This document shows positions 8,447 through 15,090 of a stretch of 19,729 nucleotides of DNA, piece after piece. Source of the DNA: SURF-32 sp964648365. GTDB lineage: Bacteria; Planctomycetota; Phycisphaerae; UBA1845. Every line of letters starts with the position of its first letter. The stretch's first letter is position 1. A model generated the notes under the pieces. The model was not told the DNA's origin, made no database searches, and worked only from the letters and a program-made list of their open reading frames with translations. The translations under genes and the position numbers were made by a program. The DNA is taken from assembly GCA_964648365.1 (NCBI GenBank), contig CAZYLK010000112.1:1-19729 (forward strand), written 5' to 3'.

Positions 8447-9604
8447 TTACGGTTGAAGGTTCTGCAATGCCGCGTTCTGGTTCAGGAAACCGAACGGGTC
8501 AAACGTGTTCTGGGTGTCGAAGCTGGAACCGCCGCCAGTTGTCTGCGCCGACTGCTGAGTCTGCCGGTTCATGTACTCGATACCGGACACGTTATAGCTG
8601 ACGGTCGCGCTGAAGCCGGCTCGCAGGAAGAAGTTGCGGTTGATGAAGTCCTGCACGCGCGTTTCCCACGTGTGCGGCACCCACAGGATGTCGCCCGAGG
8701 CGAGCACCAGGTTCTCGGCCTTACCGTTGCCGATGCTCGTCAGGTCGAGCTTGACCTGTACGTCGCGGCCGTCAGGCATCTGCCGGATGAGCGTGCCTTC
8801 CTTGGGAAACACGTCCGTGCGCAGGCCGCCCGCAGACGCCAGCGCCTGGAGGATGTTGACGTGCGTCCCCGCGGGGTAGATCTGCGGCGCCGGCGCGTTA
8901 ACCAGCCCGCCGACGTAGACCGTGTTATTCGGCTCGGGCTCGACGGTCACGATGTCACCGTCTTCGAGCGGCTCAAGCGTCAGAGCCGCCTGCAGTTCGA
9001 CCGGATCGAGCAGATCCAGCCTGACTTCTTCGAGTGGCCGCCGGAGCCGCTGGAGCTTCACGCGGCCCGATGAAAACTGACTGACGCCCCCGGCGCCCAG
9101 GATCGCAAACAACAGGTTGCGCTGGCTCCGCAGCAGTGGGACGATGCCGGGCGTCGACACCGCCCCCACGACAGTCACGTCAGTCGTGTTGTAGTCCGCG
9201 ACGCTCACGTGTACGACCAGGTCACGAACCTTCGACGGGACGTGCGCGGCCTTGATGGTCGCTTCGACGTCCTGAATCTGCATGTCGAGGACGGACAGCT
9301 TGCCGACCAGCGGCATGTCGATCTCGCCCTGGCGGTTGATCGTGACTGTCAGAGTCGGGACGACCGCCGCATCAAGCCCCGTCAGCGTGACGACGAGCGT
9401 GTCGCCGGGACCAACGCGATAGGGCTCCCAGCCGAGGTCGACCTCCGGCGGCGCCGATTGCGGCACGCGCTCCGCCTGCTGATTCGCGTACCGGTTCTGA
9501 AGGTCCAGGAACTGGGCCACGCTGATGCGGTGGTCAGTGCCACAACCCGCGGCCGTCAGGACGAGACCGATTGTTCCGAACAAGAGCGTCAAGGTTCGCC
9601 ACAT
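8447..9604 (-). CDS. Wza-like outer-membrane polysaccharide export lipoprotein (OPX family)
   Basis: Forms the periplasm-to-exterior export channel in Wzx/Wzy-type systems and docks to the Wzz/BY-kinase protein encoded upstream. With the ATG at 9604 (GGAG 10 nt upstream) the product has 385 aa. It begins with a lipoprotein signal peptide: MWR, a hydrophobic stretch, then LTAAGC, with Cys22 as the expected lipidated residue. The Poly_export domain starts at YRVGPGDTL (about 62-70) with the following NRQGEIDMPLVG strand. Two SLBB-like repeats follow, around VTVVGAVSTPGIVPL and VYVGGLVNAPAPQIYPAG, each ending in an AGG segment. The C-terminal 70 residues are rich in Gln, Asn, Ser and Phe, with FFLRAGFSATVSYNVSG looking beta-like rather than the amphipathic helix of Wza. 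The open frame extends to 9655, but that start would bury the signal peptide behind 17 polar residues. Confidence 0.92.
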   Translation of the reverse strand: MWRTLTLLFGTIGLVLTAAGCGTDHRISVAQFLDLQNRYANQQAERVPQSAPPEVDLGWEPYRVGPGDTLVVTLTGLDAAVVPTLTVTINRQGEIDMPLVGKLSVLDMQIQDVEATIKAAHVPSKVRDLVVHVSVADYNTTDVTVVGAVSTPGIVPLLRSQRNLLFAILGAGGVSQFSSGRVKLQRLRRPLEEVRLDLLDPVELQAALTLEPLEDGDIVTVEPEPNNTVYVGGLVNAPAPQIYPAGTHVNILQALASAGGLRTDVFPKEGTLIRQMPDGRDVQVKLDLTSIGNGKAENLVLASGDILWVPHTWETRVQDFINRNFFLRAGFSATVSYNVSGIEYMNRQTQQSAQTTGGGSSFDTQNTFDPFGFLNQNAALQNLQP

Positions 9605-9678
9605 GGGATCTCGACTCCGATAGCAGCACCGTGTCGCGCCAACAGTGCGAGACAACGGTTACTATCGGGCGAAATCAC

Positions 9679-9703
9679 CTGGTCGCGTGAACTTTAGGAC
9701 CAG
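9679..9703. repeat. intergenic inverted repeat between sugar transferase and export genes
   Basis: CTGGTC (9679-9684) and GACCAG (9698-9703) can pair around a 13-nt loop. The repeat lies in the 111-nt gap after the sugar-transferase stop (9716) and before the export-protein start (9604). No T-tract follows on the minus strand, so it is not a standard terminator; it may be an mRNA-stabilising or processing stem-loop. I found no convincing promoter in this gap. Confidence 0.35.
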
Positions 9704-9715
9704 CCGCGGGGCCTC

Positions 9716-11455
9716 TCAGGCGGCCGCGGCCCGTTTTCCCAGCCTCGGTGTGCCCAGCGGCGACCCGACGATCCAGGACGAGGGCACGCTCCAGCGCCCT
9801 CCCAGCGTCAGGACGGTTGCCAGCAGGATCTTGACATCCAGCCAGAGCGACATGTGCCGCACGTACGCGATGTCGTAAGCGATCCACTGGTGAAAATCCC
9901 CGGCGTCGCGGTCGTGGCGGCAAATCTGCCACAGGCCGGTGATCCCCGGGCGTACCGACAACCGTGCCCGTCGCCACGGGACGCAGATCTGATTCTCGCG
10001 GAACGGCGACGGCCGCGGACCGACCAGGCTCATCTGCCCGAGGGCGACATTGATCAACTGCGGCAGTTCATCCAGATTCGTCGCCCGCAGAAGTCGCCCG
10101 ACGCGCGTGACGCGCGGGTCGTCCGGCAGCTTGAACTGCGGCCCGTCGACCTTGCTCTTCCCGTAGAGTTCGCGCTGTCGCTGGTGAGCGTCCAGGTGCA
10201 TCGACCGGAACTTCAGGCAATCGAAGACATGACCGTCCTTGCCCTCCCGCTTGTCGCGGAAGAACACCGGACCGCGTGAATCGATCGCGATGCACAGGGC
10301 GGCCAGGAGGAAGACCGGCGCCAGGACCACGACTGCCAGGGTCGCCAGCACGGTATCCGACACCCACTTCGCCGCCAGGTAGAAGCGGCGCTCCTCCGTA
10401 ACGTTGCGAATGTCGCCGACGGCGGGTTCCCAGGTTCCGACGACCCGCGGGCCATGTTTCGGGATAAACGCGCCCGCGTCGGCGTTGTCGCGGCCGGAGT
10501 AGCGACCCTCGACGATGCAGTGCCGGGCCGAGGCGCGGTCCGCGACGTCGGCGTGTTCCCAGACGACGCTCTGCGCGATGACGGCGTCTTTGCCGATCCG
10601 GGCATGTCGGCCGATGACCGCCGGCCCGACGATCGTGGCGCCGCCTTCGACGACGGCGTCGTTCTGGATCACGATCGGACCGATCAGCCGCGCGCTCGGG
10701 TCGATGCGACACTTCGCCCCCACCAGCGCGGACTCTCCGCGCCGTTCGTACCCGGATGGCGCTGATCCGGCGATCGCGTCGAAGGCCGCCTTGTCGCTGA
10801 GCGCCAGGAGTCCGGCCGGCTCGGTCACGTCGACGACCTGGGAGGCGATGGATGCGTCGCAGCTCAGGAACCCGTCCCGGACGAGTTGGATACGCATACG
10901 CCCTGGAGTGTCGAATGTCACGCGCGTCAGTGCCGACATCGGAATAAGCGACGCCGCGATGGGCCCGGTGCGCGGCCACGTCACCAGGTCATAGGCGCGC
11001 TGAATACGGCAGACGAAACCGCTGGAATCCTGCTCGATCTGTTCGACGGTGGCGTCGATGGCGCGGCCGATGCAGACGGCGTGCGCCGACCAGCGCAGAT
11101 CCGGACGCTGCTCGAACAGGGCGCCGAGATCAAACTGGTTGGATGGCCAGTAGCGAACGTCGATGACCACTGTCACATCCGACTGCTCGTATCGGGTCAG
11201 GACGTCATCGACGTCGTCGGGTCGGATGAACCGCGTCATGCCGTCGCCGGGCTGTCGGCCGCTGGCGGGCTGACCGTCGCCGACGCCCGACGGCCGGACA
11301 ACCCAGACGTCGCCGACGCCGACGTCGCGGCATTGCTCCACCAGGTGGTCCAGCGCCGTTCGCACGCCCAGCGGCATGGACAGGAGGGTATGCCCCCCGG
11401 CGGGATCCCGCAGGTACGGCGGCCGATGGTCCACGATGAGCGCGACGGTATTCAT
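9716..11455 (-). CDS. undecaprenyl-phosphate sugar phosphotransferase fused to nucleotidyltransferase-like and beta-helix domains
   Basis: A 579-aa three-part protein. Residues 1-235 resemble the Rossmann-like part of a sugar nucleotidyltransferase but lack the GxGTR signature: the N terminus reads VALIVDHRPPYL. Residues 245-330 form hexapeptide repeats of a left-handed beta-helix (IGPIVI, VEGGATIVGPAVI, GRHARIGKDAVI). After one membrane segment (about 366-390) comes a complete monotopic phosphoglycosyl transferase: KFRSM (415-419), the Asp-Glu dyad in LDELPQLINV (D462-E463), GQMSLVGPRP (473-482) and RPGITGLWQI (502-511). This part transfers a sugar-1-phosphate from a UDP-sugar to undecaprenyl phosphate and starts repeat-unit synthesis at the inner membrane. 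Typical WcaJ/WbaP relatives carry extra N-terminal helices and a CoA-binding-like domain instead. The ATG at 11455 lies 51 nt after the kinase gene with only a weak ribosome site. The front half is a paralog of the protein encoded at 13952-15052. Confidence 0.92.
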   Translation of the reverse strand: MNTVALIVDHRPPYLRDPAGGHTLLSMPLGVRTALDHLVEQCRDVGVGDVWVVRPSGVGDGQPASGRQPGDGMTRFIRPDDVDDVLTRYEQSDVTVVIDVRYWPSNQFDLGALFEQRPDLRWSAHAVCIGRAIDATVEQIEQDSSGFVCRIQRAYDLVTWPRTGPIAASLIPMSALTRVTFDTPGRMRIQLVRDGFLSCDASIASQVVDVTEPAGLLALSDKAAFDAIAGSAPSGYERRGESALVGAKCRIDPSARLIGPIVIQNDAVVEGGATIVGPAVIGRHARIGKDAVIAQSVVWEHADVADRASARHCIVEGRYSGRDNADAGAFIPKHGPRVVGTWEPAVGDIRNVTEERRFYLAAKWVSDTVLATLAVVVLAPVFLLAALCIAIDSRGPVFFRDKREGKDGHVFDCLKFRSMHLDAHQRQRELYGKSKVDGPQFKLPDDPRVTRVGRLLRATNLDELPQLINVALGQMSLVGPRPSPFRENQICVPWRRARLSVRPGITGLWQICRHDRDAGDFHQWIAYDIAYVRHMSLWLDVKILLATVLTLGGRWSVPSSWIVGSPLGTPRLGKRAAAA

Positions 11456-11506
11456 GAGCGGTGCGACCGCGGCACCGATCCGCGGTCGAAACTCAGCAAG
11501 GGGCGA

Positions 11507-13810
11507 TCAGCTTTCCGTGCTGCTGCCATTTCCGCCGCCGCTGTGCGTGGCGGCGAGCCGGCGATCGCGGTAGTCGTCGTAGTATCCGCTGTACTCGGCG
11601 TATCGACCGAGACGATGCTTGACGCCGTTGAGCACGGTGCCGACCAGGCGCCCGCCCGCATCGTTCAGGATCGAGAGGGCATCCAGCGCGTCGTTTCGCG
11701 GCGTCTTCGATGCACGCACGGTAAGAATCGTCCCGTCCACCTGCCCCGTGATCATCCGGGCGTCCGCGACCGGCAGCACAGGCGGCGCATCGAGAATCAC
11801 AAACTCGTACCGCTCGCGCCACGCGGCCAGGCAGGCGGCGAATGCACCGTTGGCGAGCAACTCAGGATCATCCAGTGCGACACGCTGGCCGGCAGCGATC
11901 GCATCGACGCTGATCGCCTCGGGGTGGACGACGACTTCGTCCTGCTTGCGTGTGCCCCGCAGCAGTTCGATCACGCCGGCCTGGCTGACGAGGTCAAGCC
12001 GGTGTGACATGCCCATCCGGCGCAGATCCAGGTCGACGACGAGAACCTTGCGCTTAAGCTGGCCGAGGCTCTGAGCCAGCATCAGGGCAAAGGTCGTCTT
12101 ACCGGTCTGCGGGCCCGGGCTGGTGATCATCACGGCGAACCCGCGGTCCGAACGCGCCCGGTCAACGAGCGACGTACGGATCATCCGCATGTTTTCCTGC
12201 AAGAGCGGATCGCAAGCCTCCAGCATGTTCGCGCCCGGATGCACCAGTGGCAGTTGCCCCAGGAAGGGCACCTGGACCGCGGCCGTCACTTCGCTTGGTT
12301 CGACAAACGACCGATCGAGCACGACCCGCAGGAACGCCAGCCCTACGCCGACACCCAGCCAGCCGAAAACGGCCATCGCGCTGAACACGACTCGCCGATC
12401 GCGAGCAGGTTCCGAGGGCATCGTTGCGTTGGAGAGCACTTTGACGCGACCGGGGGCCTTGCTCTGCAGGTCGAGAACCTCAATCCGTTGGTTGATGTCC
12501 GAGAGCTTGCGTTCGTGGCCCCGGATGGAGTCCTCGATCTCTATCAGCTTACCCAGCGTTTCTGCCGTACCTTGTTGAACGGCCCGCTTCTCAGCGATCT
12601 CCGTGTTGAGCCTGACGATTCGCTCCGACAACCAACCTATGCGCGATTCGAGCGCGGCGGGGTCAACCGCAGCTTCAACCCCCTCCGGGGTCCAGTGGCC
12701 GGCCACGGCCTTAAGCTCTTCTTCCCGCTGCGCTTGCCGCTGCTCAGCAAAACGAAGTCGGGTGTGCAACTCCTGGAGCTTCGGGTGAGACTCACCCAGT
12801 CGCGCTGACTCTGTCTCGAGCTGTTCCTCCAGTCGAGAGACTTCGCTTCGAAATCGTAACCAGTCCGCGTCAAGGTAGCGATTGTCGAACCCGGTGGCCT
12901 CTTCCGCCGCAGACCCCTCGACTGGGTCCGGCACGTCCTGGTCCACCTGGTCATTCGAAGCAGCTTTGATCGACGCACGCTCCACTACCGCAGAGTCGCG
13001 CTCATCGCTGAGTTCATTGCGCTTAGTTTCCAGTTCGAAGATTGCCGTCGTGAGCTGCGTATGTGTCGTCTCCAACGATGCAATCGGCTGGCCTTTCGAG
13101 TAGGCATTTCGGGTTTCGGACAGAGCCGTGATCTCGCTTTGAATACGCTTACGTTCTTCGCCCAGCGTGTCGAAGACGATTTTGTCCTCATCCTCGTTAT
13201 TCCGGCGCGCCAATTCCTTGTACCAGTACAGCACTTTGTCCACGATCAGTTTTGCGTCGCGCGGCTTCTTCGCCTCAAACCCGATCTTGATAACGTGTGT
13301 GCCCCGAATCGGGGATACGCTCAGTCCATCCAGCAGCCGCGTCTCAGCCAGGGGCGCCGGCTTACCGAACAGCCCCGTTTCCTTCTCGTCGTACCAGTCC
13401 GTTTTCTGCACTTCTACGTCATCGAGTACGTTATTCACGATGTACGAACTGCGGATGACGGACACCTGTGTGCTCAGATACGACTGGTAGAACGGGATCG
13501 CGCCCGTCTCCTCACTCTTGTAGAGGATGGGCCGGATATACGGCTGAATCTCGACTACGGCACTGGCCTCATACGTGATCTTCCCCGTCAGCCAGATCAC
13601 CGGGATGGTCAGCCCCGCCCCGACCAGCGCGACCAGCAGGATCATCATCTTGTAGCGCAGCAGCGAGAGCGGATTGAACTGAAATCCCGCGCCCGGGCCG
13701 CCGGTCGGCGGCTCTTCGAAGCCCCAGCCCAGATCGTCCGGCCGCGGGGGCGGCGCCCGGTGGCCGCCGGTCGGCGAAAGCTGCTGCCTGCCATGATGCA
13801 TATCAGTCAC
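11507..13810 (-). CDS. Wzz-type chain-length regulator fused to BY-family tyrosine kinase
   Basis: Controls polymer length and export by cycles of tyrosine phosphorylation, working with the outer-membrane export protein. In 767-aa numbering the layout is: a Pro/Gly-rich cytosolic leader (1-45); TM1 about 55-75; a long periplasmic Wzz domain with coiled coils (about 210-280 and 320-450) and an acidic low-complexity stretch near 285-305; TM2 about 473-497; then the kinase. The kinase has Walker A SPGPQTGKTT (564-573), Walker A' VLVVDLDLRR (589-598), Walker B VILDAP (671-676) and a C-terminal tyrosine cluster RYAEYSGYYDDY (736-747). Single-chain fusion of both halves is the proteobacterial-type arrangement. 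Start choice: the GTG at 13810 has GGGAG 8 nt upstream. ATG 13840 (AGGGGA with no spacing), TTG 13849 and ATG 13801 are alternatives differing only in the disordered leader. Confidence 0.95.
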   Translation of the reverse strand: MTDMHHGRQQLSPTGGHRAPPPRPDDLGWGFEEPPTGGPGAGFQFNPLSLLRYKMMILLVALVGAGLTIPVIWLTGKITYEASAVVEIQPYIRPILYKSEETGAIPFYQSYLSTQVSVIRSSYIVNNVLDDVEVQKTDWYDEKETGLFGKPAPLAETRLLDGLSVSPIRGTHVIKIGFEAKKPRDAKLIVDKVLYWYKELARRNNEDEDKIVFDTLGEERKRIQSEITALSETRNAYSKGQPIASLETTHTQLTTAIFELETKRNELSDERDSAVVERASIKAASNDQVDQDVPDPVEGSAAEEATGFDNRYLDADWLRFRSEVSRLEEQLETESARLGESHPKLQELHTRLRFAEQRQAQREEELKAVAGHWTPEGVEAAVDPAALESRIGWLSERIVRLNTEIAEKRAVQQGTAETLGKLIEIEDSIRGHERKLSDINQRIEVLDLQSKAPGRVKVLSNATMPSEPARDRRVVFSAMAVFGWLGVGVGLAFLRVVLDRSFVEPSEVTAAVQVPFLGQLPLVHPGANMLEACDPLLQENMRMIRTSLVDRARSDRGFAVMITSPGPQTGKTTFALMLAQSLGQLKRKVLVVDLDLRRMGMSHRLDLVSQAGVIELLRGTRKQDEVVVHPEAISVDAIAAGQRVALDDPELLANGAFAACLAAWRERYEFVILDAPPVLPVADARMITGQVDGTILTVRASKTPRNDALDALSILNDAGGRLVGTVLNGVKHRLGRYAEYSGYYDDYRDRRLAATHSGGGNGSSTES

Positions 13811-13879
13811 GTCTCTCACTCCCGTCGCGTCGCGCGACATTCCCCTCAATCAGCGCGGTGCTGCCATTCAGGCCCCACC

Positions 13880-13897
13880 CGCGATCCTCGCATCGCG
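13880..13897. repeat. stem-loop in leader of kinase gene
   Basis: CGCGAT (13880-13885) and ATCGCG (13892-13897) are perfect inverted arms around a 6-nt loop, GCGAGG on the minus strand. It lies in the 141-nt gap between the beta-helix gene stop (13952) and the kinase start (13810). A GGA sits at the loop/stem junction in the transcript, a feature also found in CsrA sites. Function is unknown. Confidence 0.35.
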
Positions 13898-13951
13898 CGC
13901 CCCGCTGCGGCCCCGCCGTCGAACCGAACCCGCCCGGTGCCGGAGTACGCA

Positions 13952-15052
13952 TCAGCACGATGCGGGAACCTCGCCACCGAACGGAACCCCCTGAAGGACG
14001 CTGCCACGCAGTTGGGCGCCGGGCGGAACCCGCGCGCCGTGGGTCACGACGCACCGATCCATTCTAGCCCTCATCCCGACGTGGCAACGGTCCCATAAGG
14101 CCGACCGGCAGATCACCGCCTCCGCCCCGACCTGAACGTGACTGCCGAGCGAGACCGGCCCGACAATCGTAGCCGCCCGACCGATGCGGCAGGACGGTCC
14201 AATAAGCACGGGACCGATGATCTGTGTGGCGTCTTCCAGATGGCTGTCCTCGTGGATCAGCGCTTCGCCGACCCTTTGGTATCCGCTCGGCGGCTCCGGC
14301 TGCTCGCACAGCCGGGCAACCACCCACTCGTTGGCGTCGGCGTATCGACGCGTGTCGGCCACCCGCGGCGAGGCCACCCGAGCCTCGAACGCCATGGTTC
14401 GCTCGCCCGAGGCATGAAGCGACGGGAGGAGCGATTCTTTTACGTCGCAGTGGCCGCGGGCGGGAATAAACGAGCGGACGCGCTCATCGAAGACGTACAC
14501 CCCTTCGGGCACGAGAATCGTGTCGTCGCAATCGTCCAGCAGATCGTGTCGCGAGACCGCGACCGACGCGAGGGCACGAGCGCGGACATGCGCCAGAAGC
14601 AGGTCGTGCAGATCGAGCTGCGGCACGATCGTCCCGTCCACCAGCAGCATCCGGTCGCACGCACTGTCGCACCAGGCGTCGCGCGCGCATCCCGCCGGTC
14701 CGCGCGGCATGACGTCTTCGTAAAACTCGATGTCCGCGAAGCTCGTCCTGGGGCCCAGATACCGGCGCAGATAGCGCGTGTCGCTGTTGGCGCAGATGCA
14801 GATCTCGCGGATGCCGTGCTTGTGGAGCCACTCGAGGACGTAGCCAATCAGCGGGCGATTAGCGATGGGCACCAGCGGCCGCGGCGACGCGGCGCCCAGG
14901 GCGCATCCGCCCCAGTCATGGACGCCGGCCAGAACGATGCCTCGCGTGCGTCCCGCCAACTCTGCAGGGTCAGCCAGCATGTCGGCCGCACCGAGTGGTC
15001 CATCTCTTGTCGGCGCTCCCGCCTGCGCATCGCGCGTCATGAGCGTCTTCAT
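13952..15052 (-). CDS. degenerate sugar nucleotidyltransferase-like protein with left-handed beta-helix
   Basis: A 366-aa protein built like GlmU/mannose-1-phosphate guanylyltransferases: a Rossmann-like domain (about 37-250) and C-terminal hexapeptide repeats (about 275-352; IGPVLI, GPSCRI, GRAATI, VGPVSL, GSHVQV, GAEAVI). GIVLAG (38-43) and ASPRPLVPIANRPLIGYVLEWL (55-76) match the family. However, the GxGTR loop is replaced by VHDWGGCALG, the lysine of PKPL is Arg58, and the NGD metal-binding aspartate appears as DGT (139-141). Nucleotidyl transfer is therefore doubtful. It may be a regulatory or scaffold subunit, or act through the beta-helix as an acyltransferase. The ATG at 15052 has a very strong ribosome site. 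The open frame extends to 15256, but that part would overlap the heparinase gene. It is a paralog of the front half of the protein at 9716-11455. Confidence 0.88.
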   Translation of the reverse strand: MKTLMTRDAQAGAPTRDGPLGAADMLADPAELAGRTRGIVLAGVHDWGGCALGAASPRPLVPIANRPLIGYVLEWLHKHGIREICICANSDTRYLRRYLGPRTSFADIEFYEDVMPRGPAGCARDAWCDSACDRMLLVDGTIVPQLDLHDLLLAHVRARALASVAVSRHDLLDDCDDTILVPEGVYVFDERVRSFIPARGHCDVKESLLPSLHASGERTMAFEARVASPRVADTRRYADANEWVVARLCEQPEPPSGYQRVGEALIHEDSHLEDATQIIGPVLIGPSCRIGRAATIVGPVSLGSHVQVGAEAVICRSALWDRCHVGMRARMDRCVVTHGARVPPGAQLRGSVLQGVPFGGEVPASC

Positions 15053-15055
15053 CTT

Positions 15056-15064
15056 CTCCCCCCT
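15056..15064 (-). promoter_or_regulatory. ribosome binding site deciding the start at 15052
   Basis: AGGGGGGAG on the minus strand lies 3-4 nt from the ATG at 15052, in the 38-nt gap after the heparinase stop. It rejects the 204-nt longer reading that would begin at 15256 inside the upstream gene. Confidence 0.7.
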
Positions 15065-15090
15065 CTGTTCGGACCGCGACCTGATCGGCT

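Noticed and set aside
9605..9715. Possible sigma54-like promoter in the gap before the export-protein gene
   Set aside because: A TGGCGC...GTGCT sequence is present, but the spacing between GG and GC is 11 instead of 10 and the TTGC box is poor; no enhancer-binding regulator is encoded nearby.
10886..12007. 373-aa plus-strand open frame opposite the sugar transferase and kinase genes
   Set aside because: It spans the boundary between two well-supported minus-strand genes and is Asp/Val/Arg-rich without domain motifs, as expected for codon-position shadowing.
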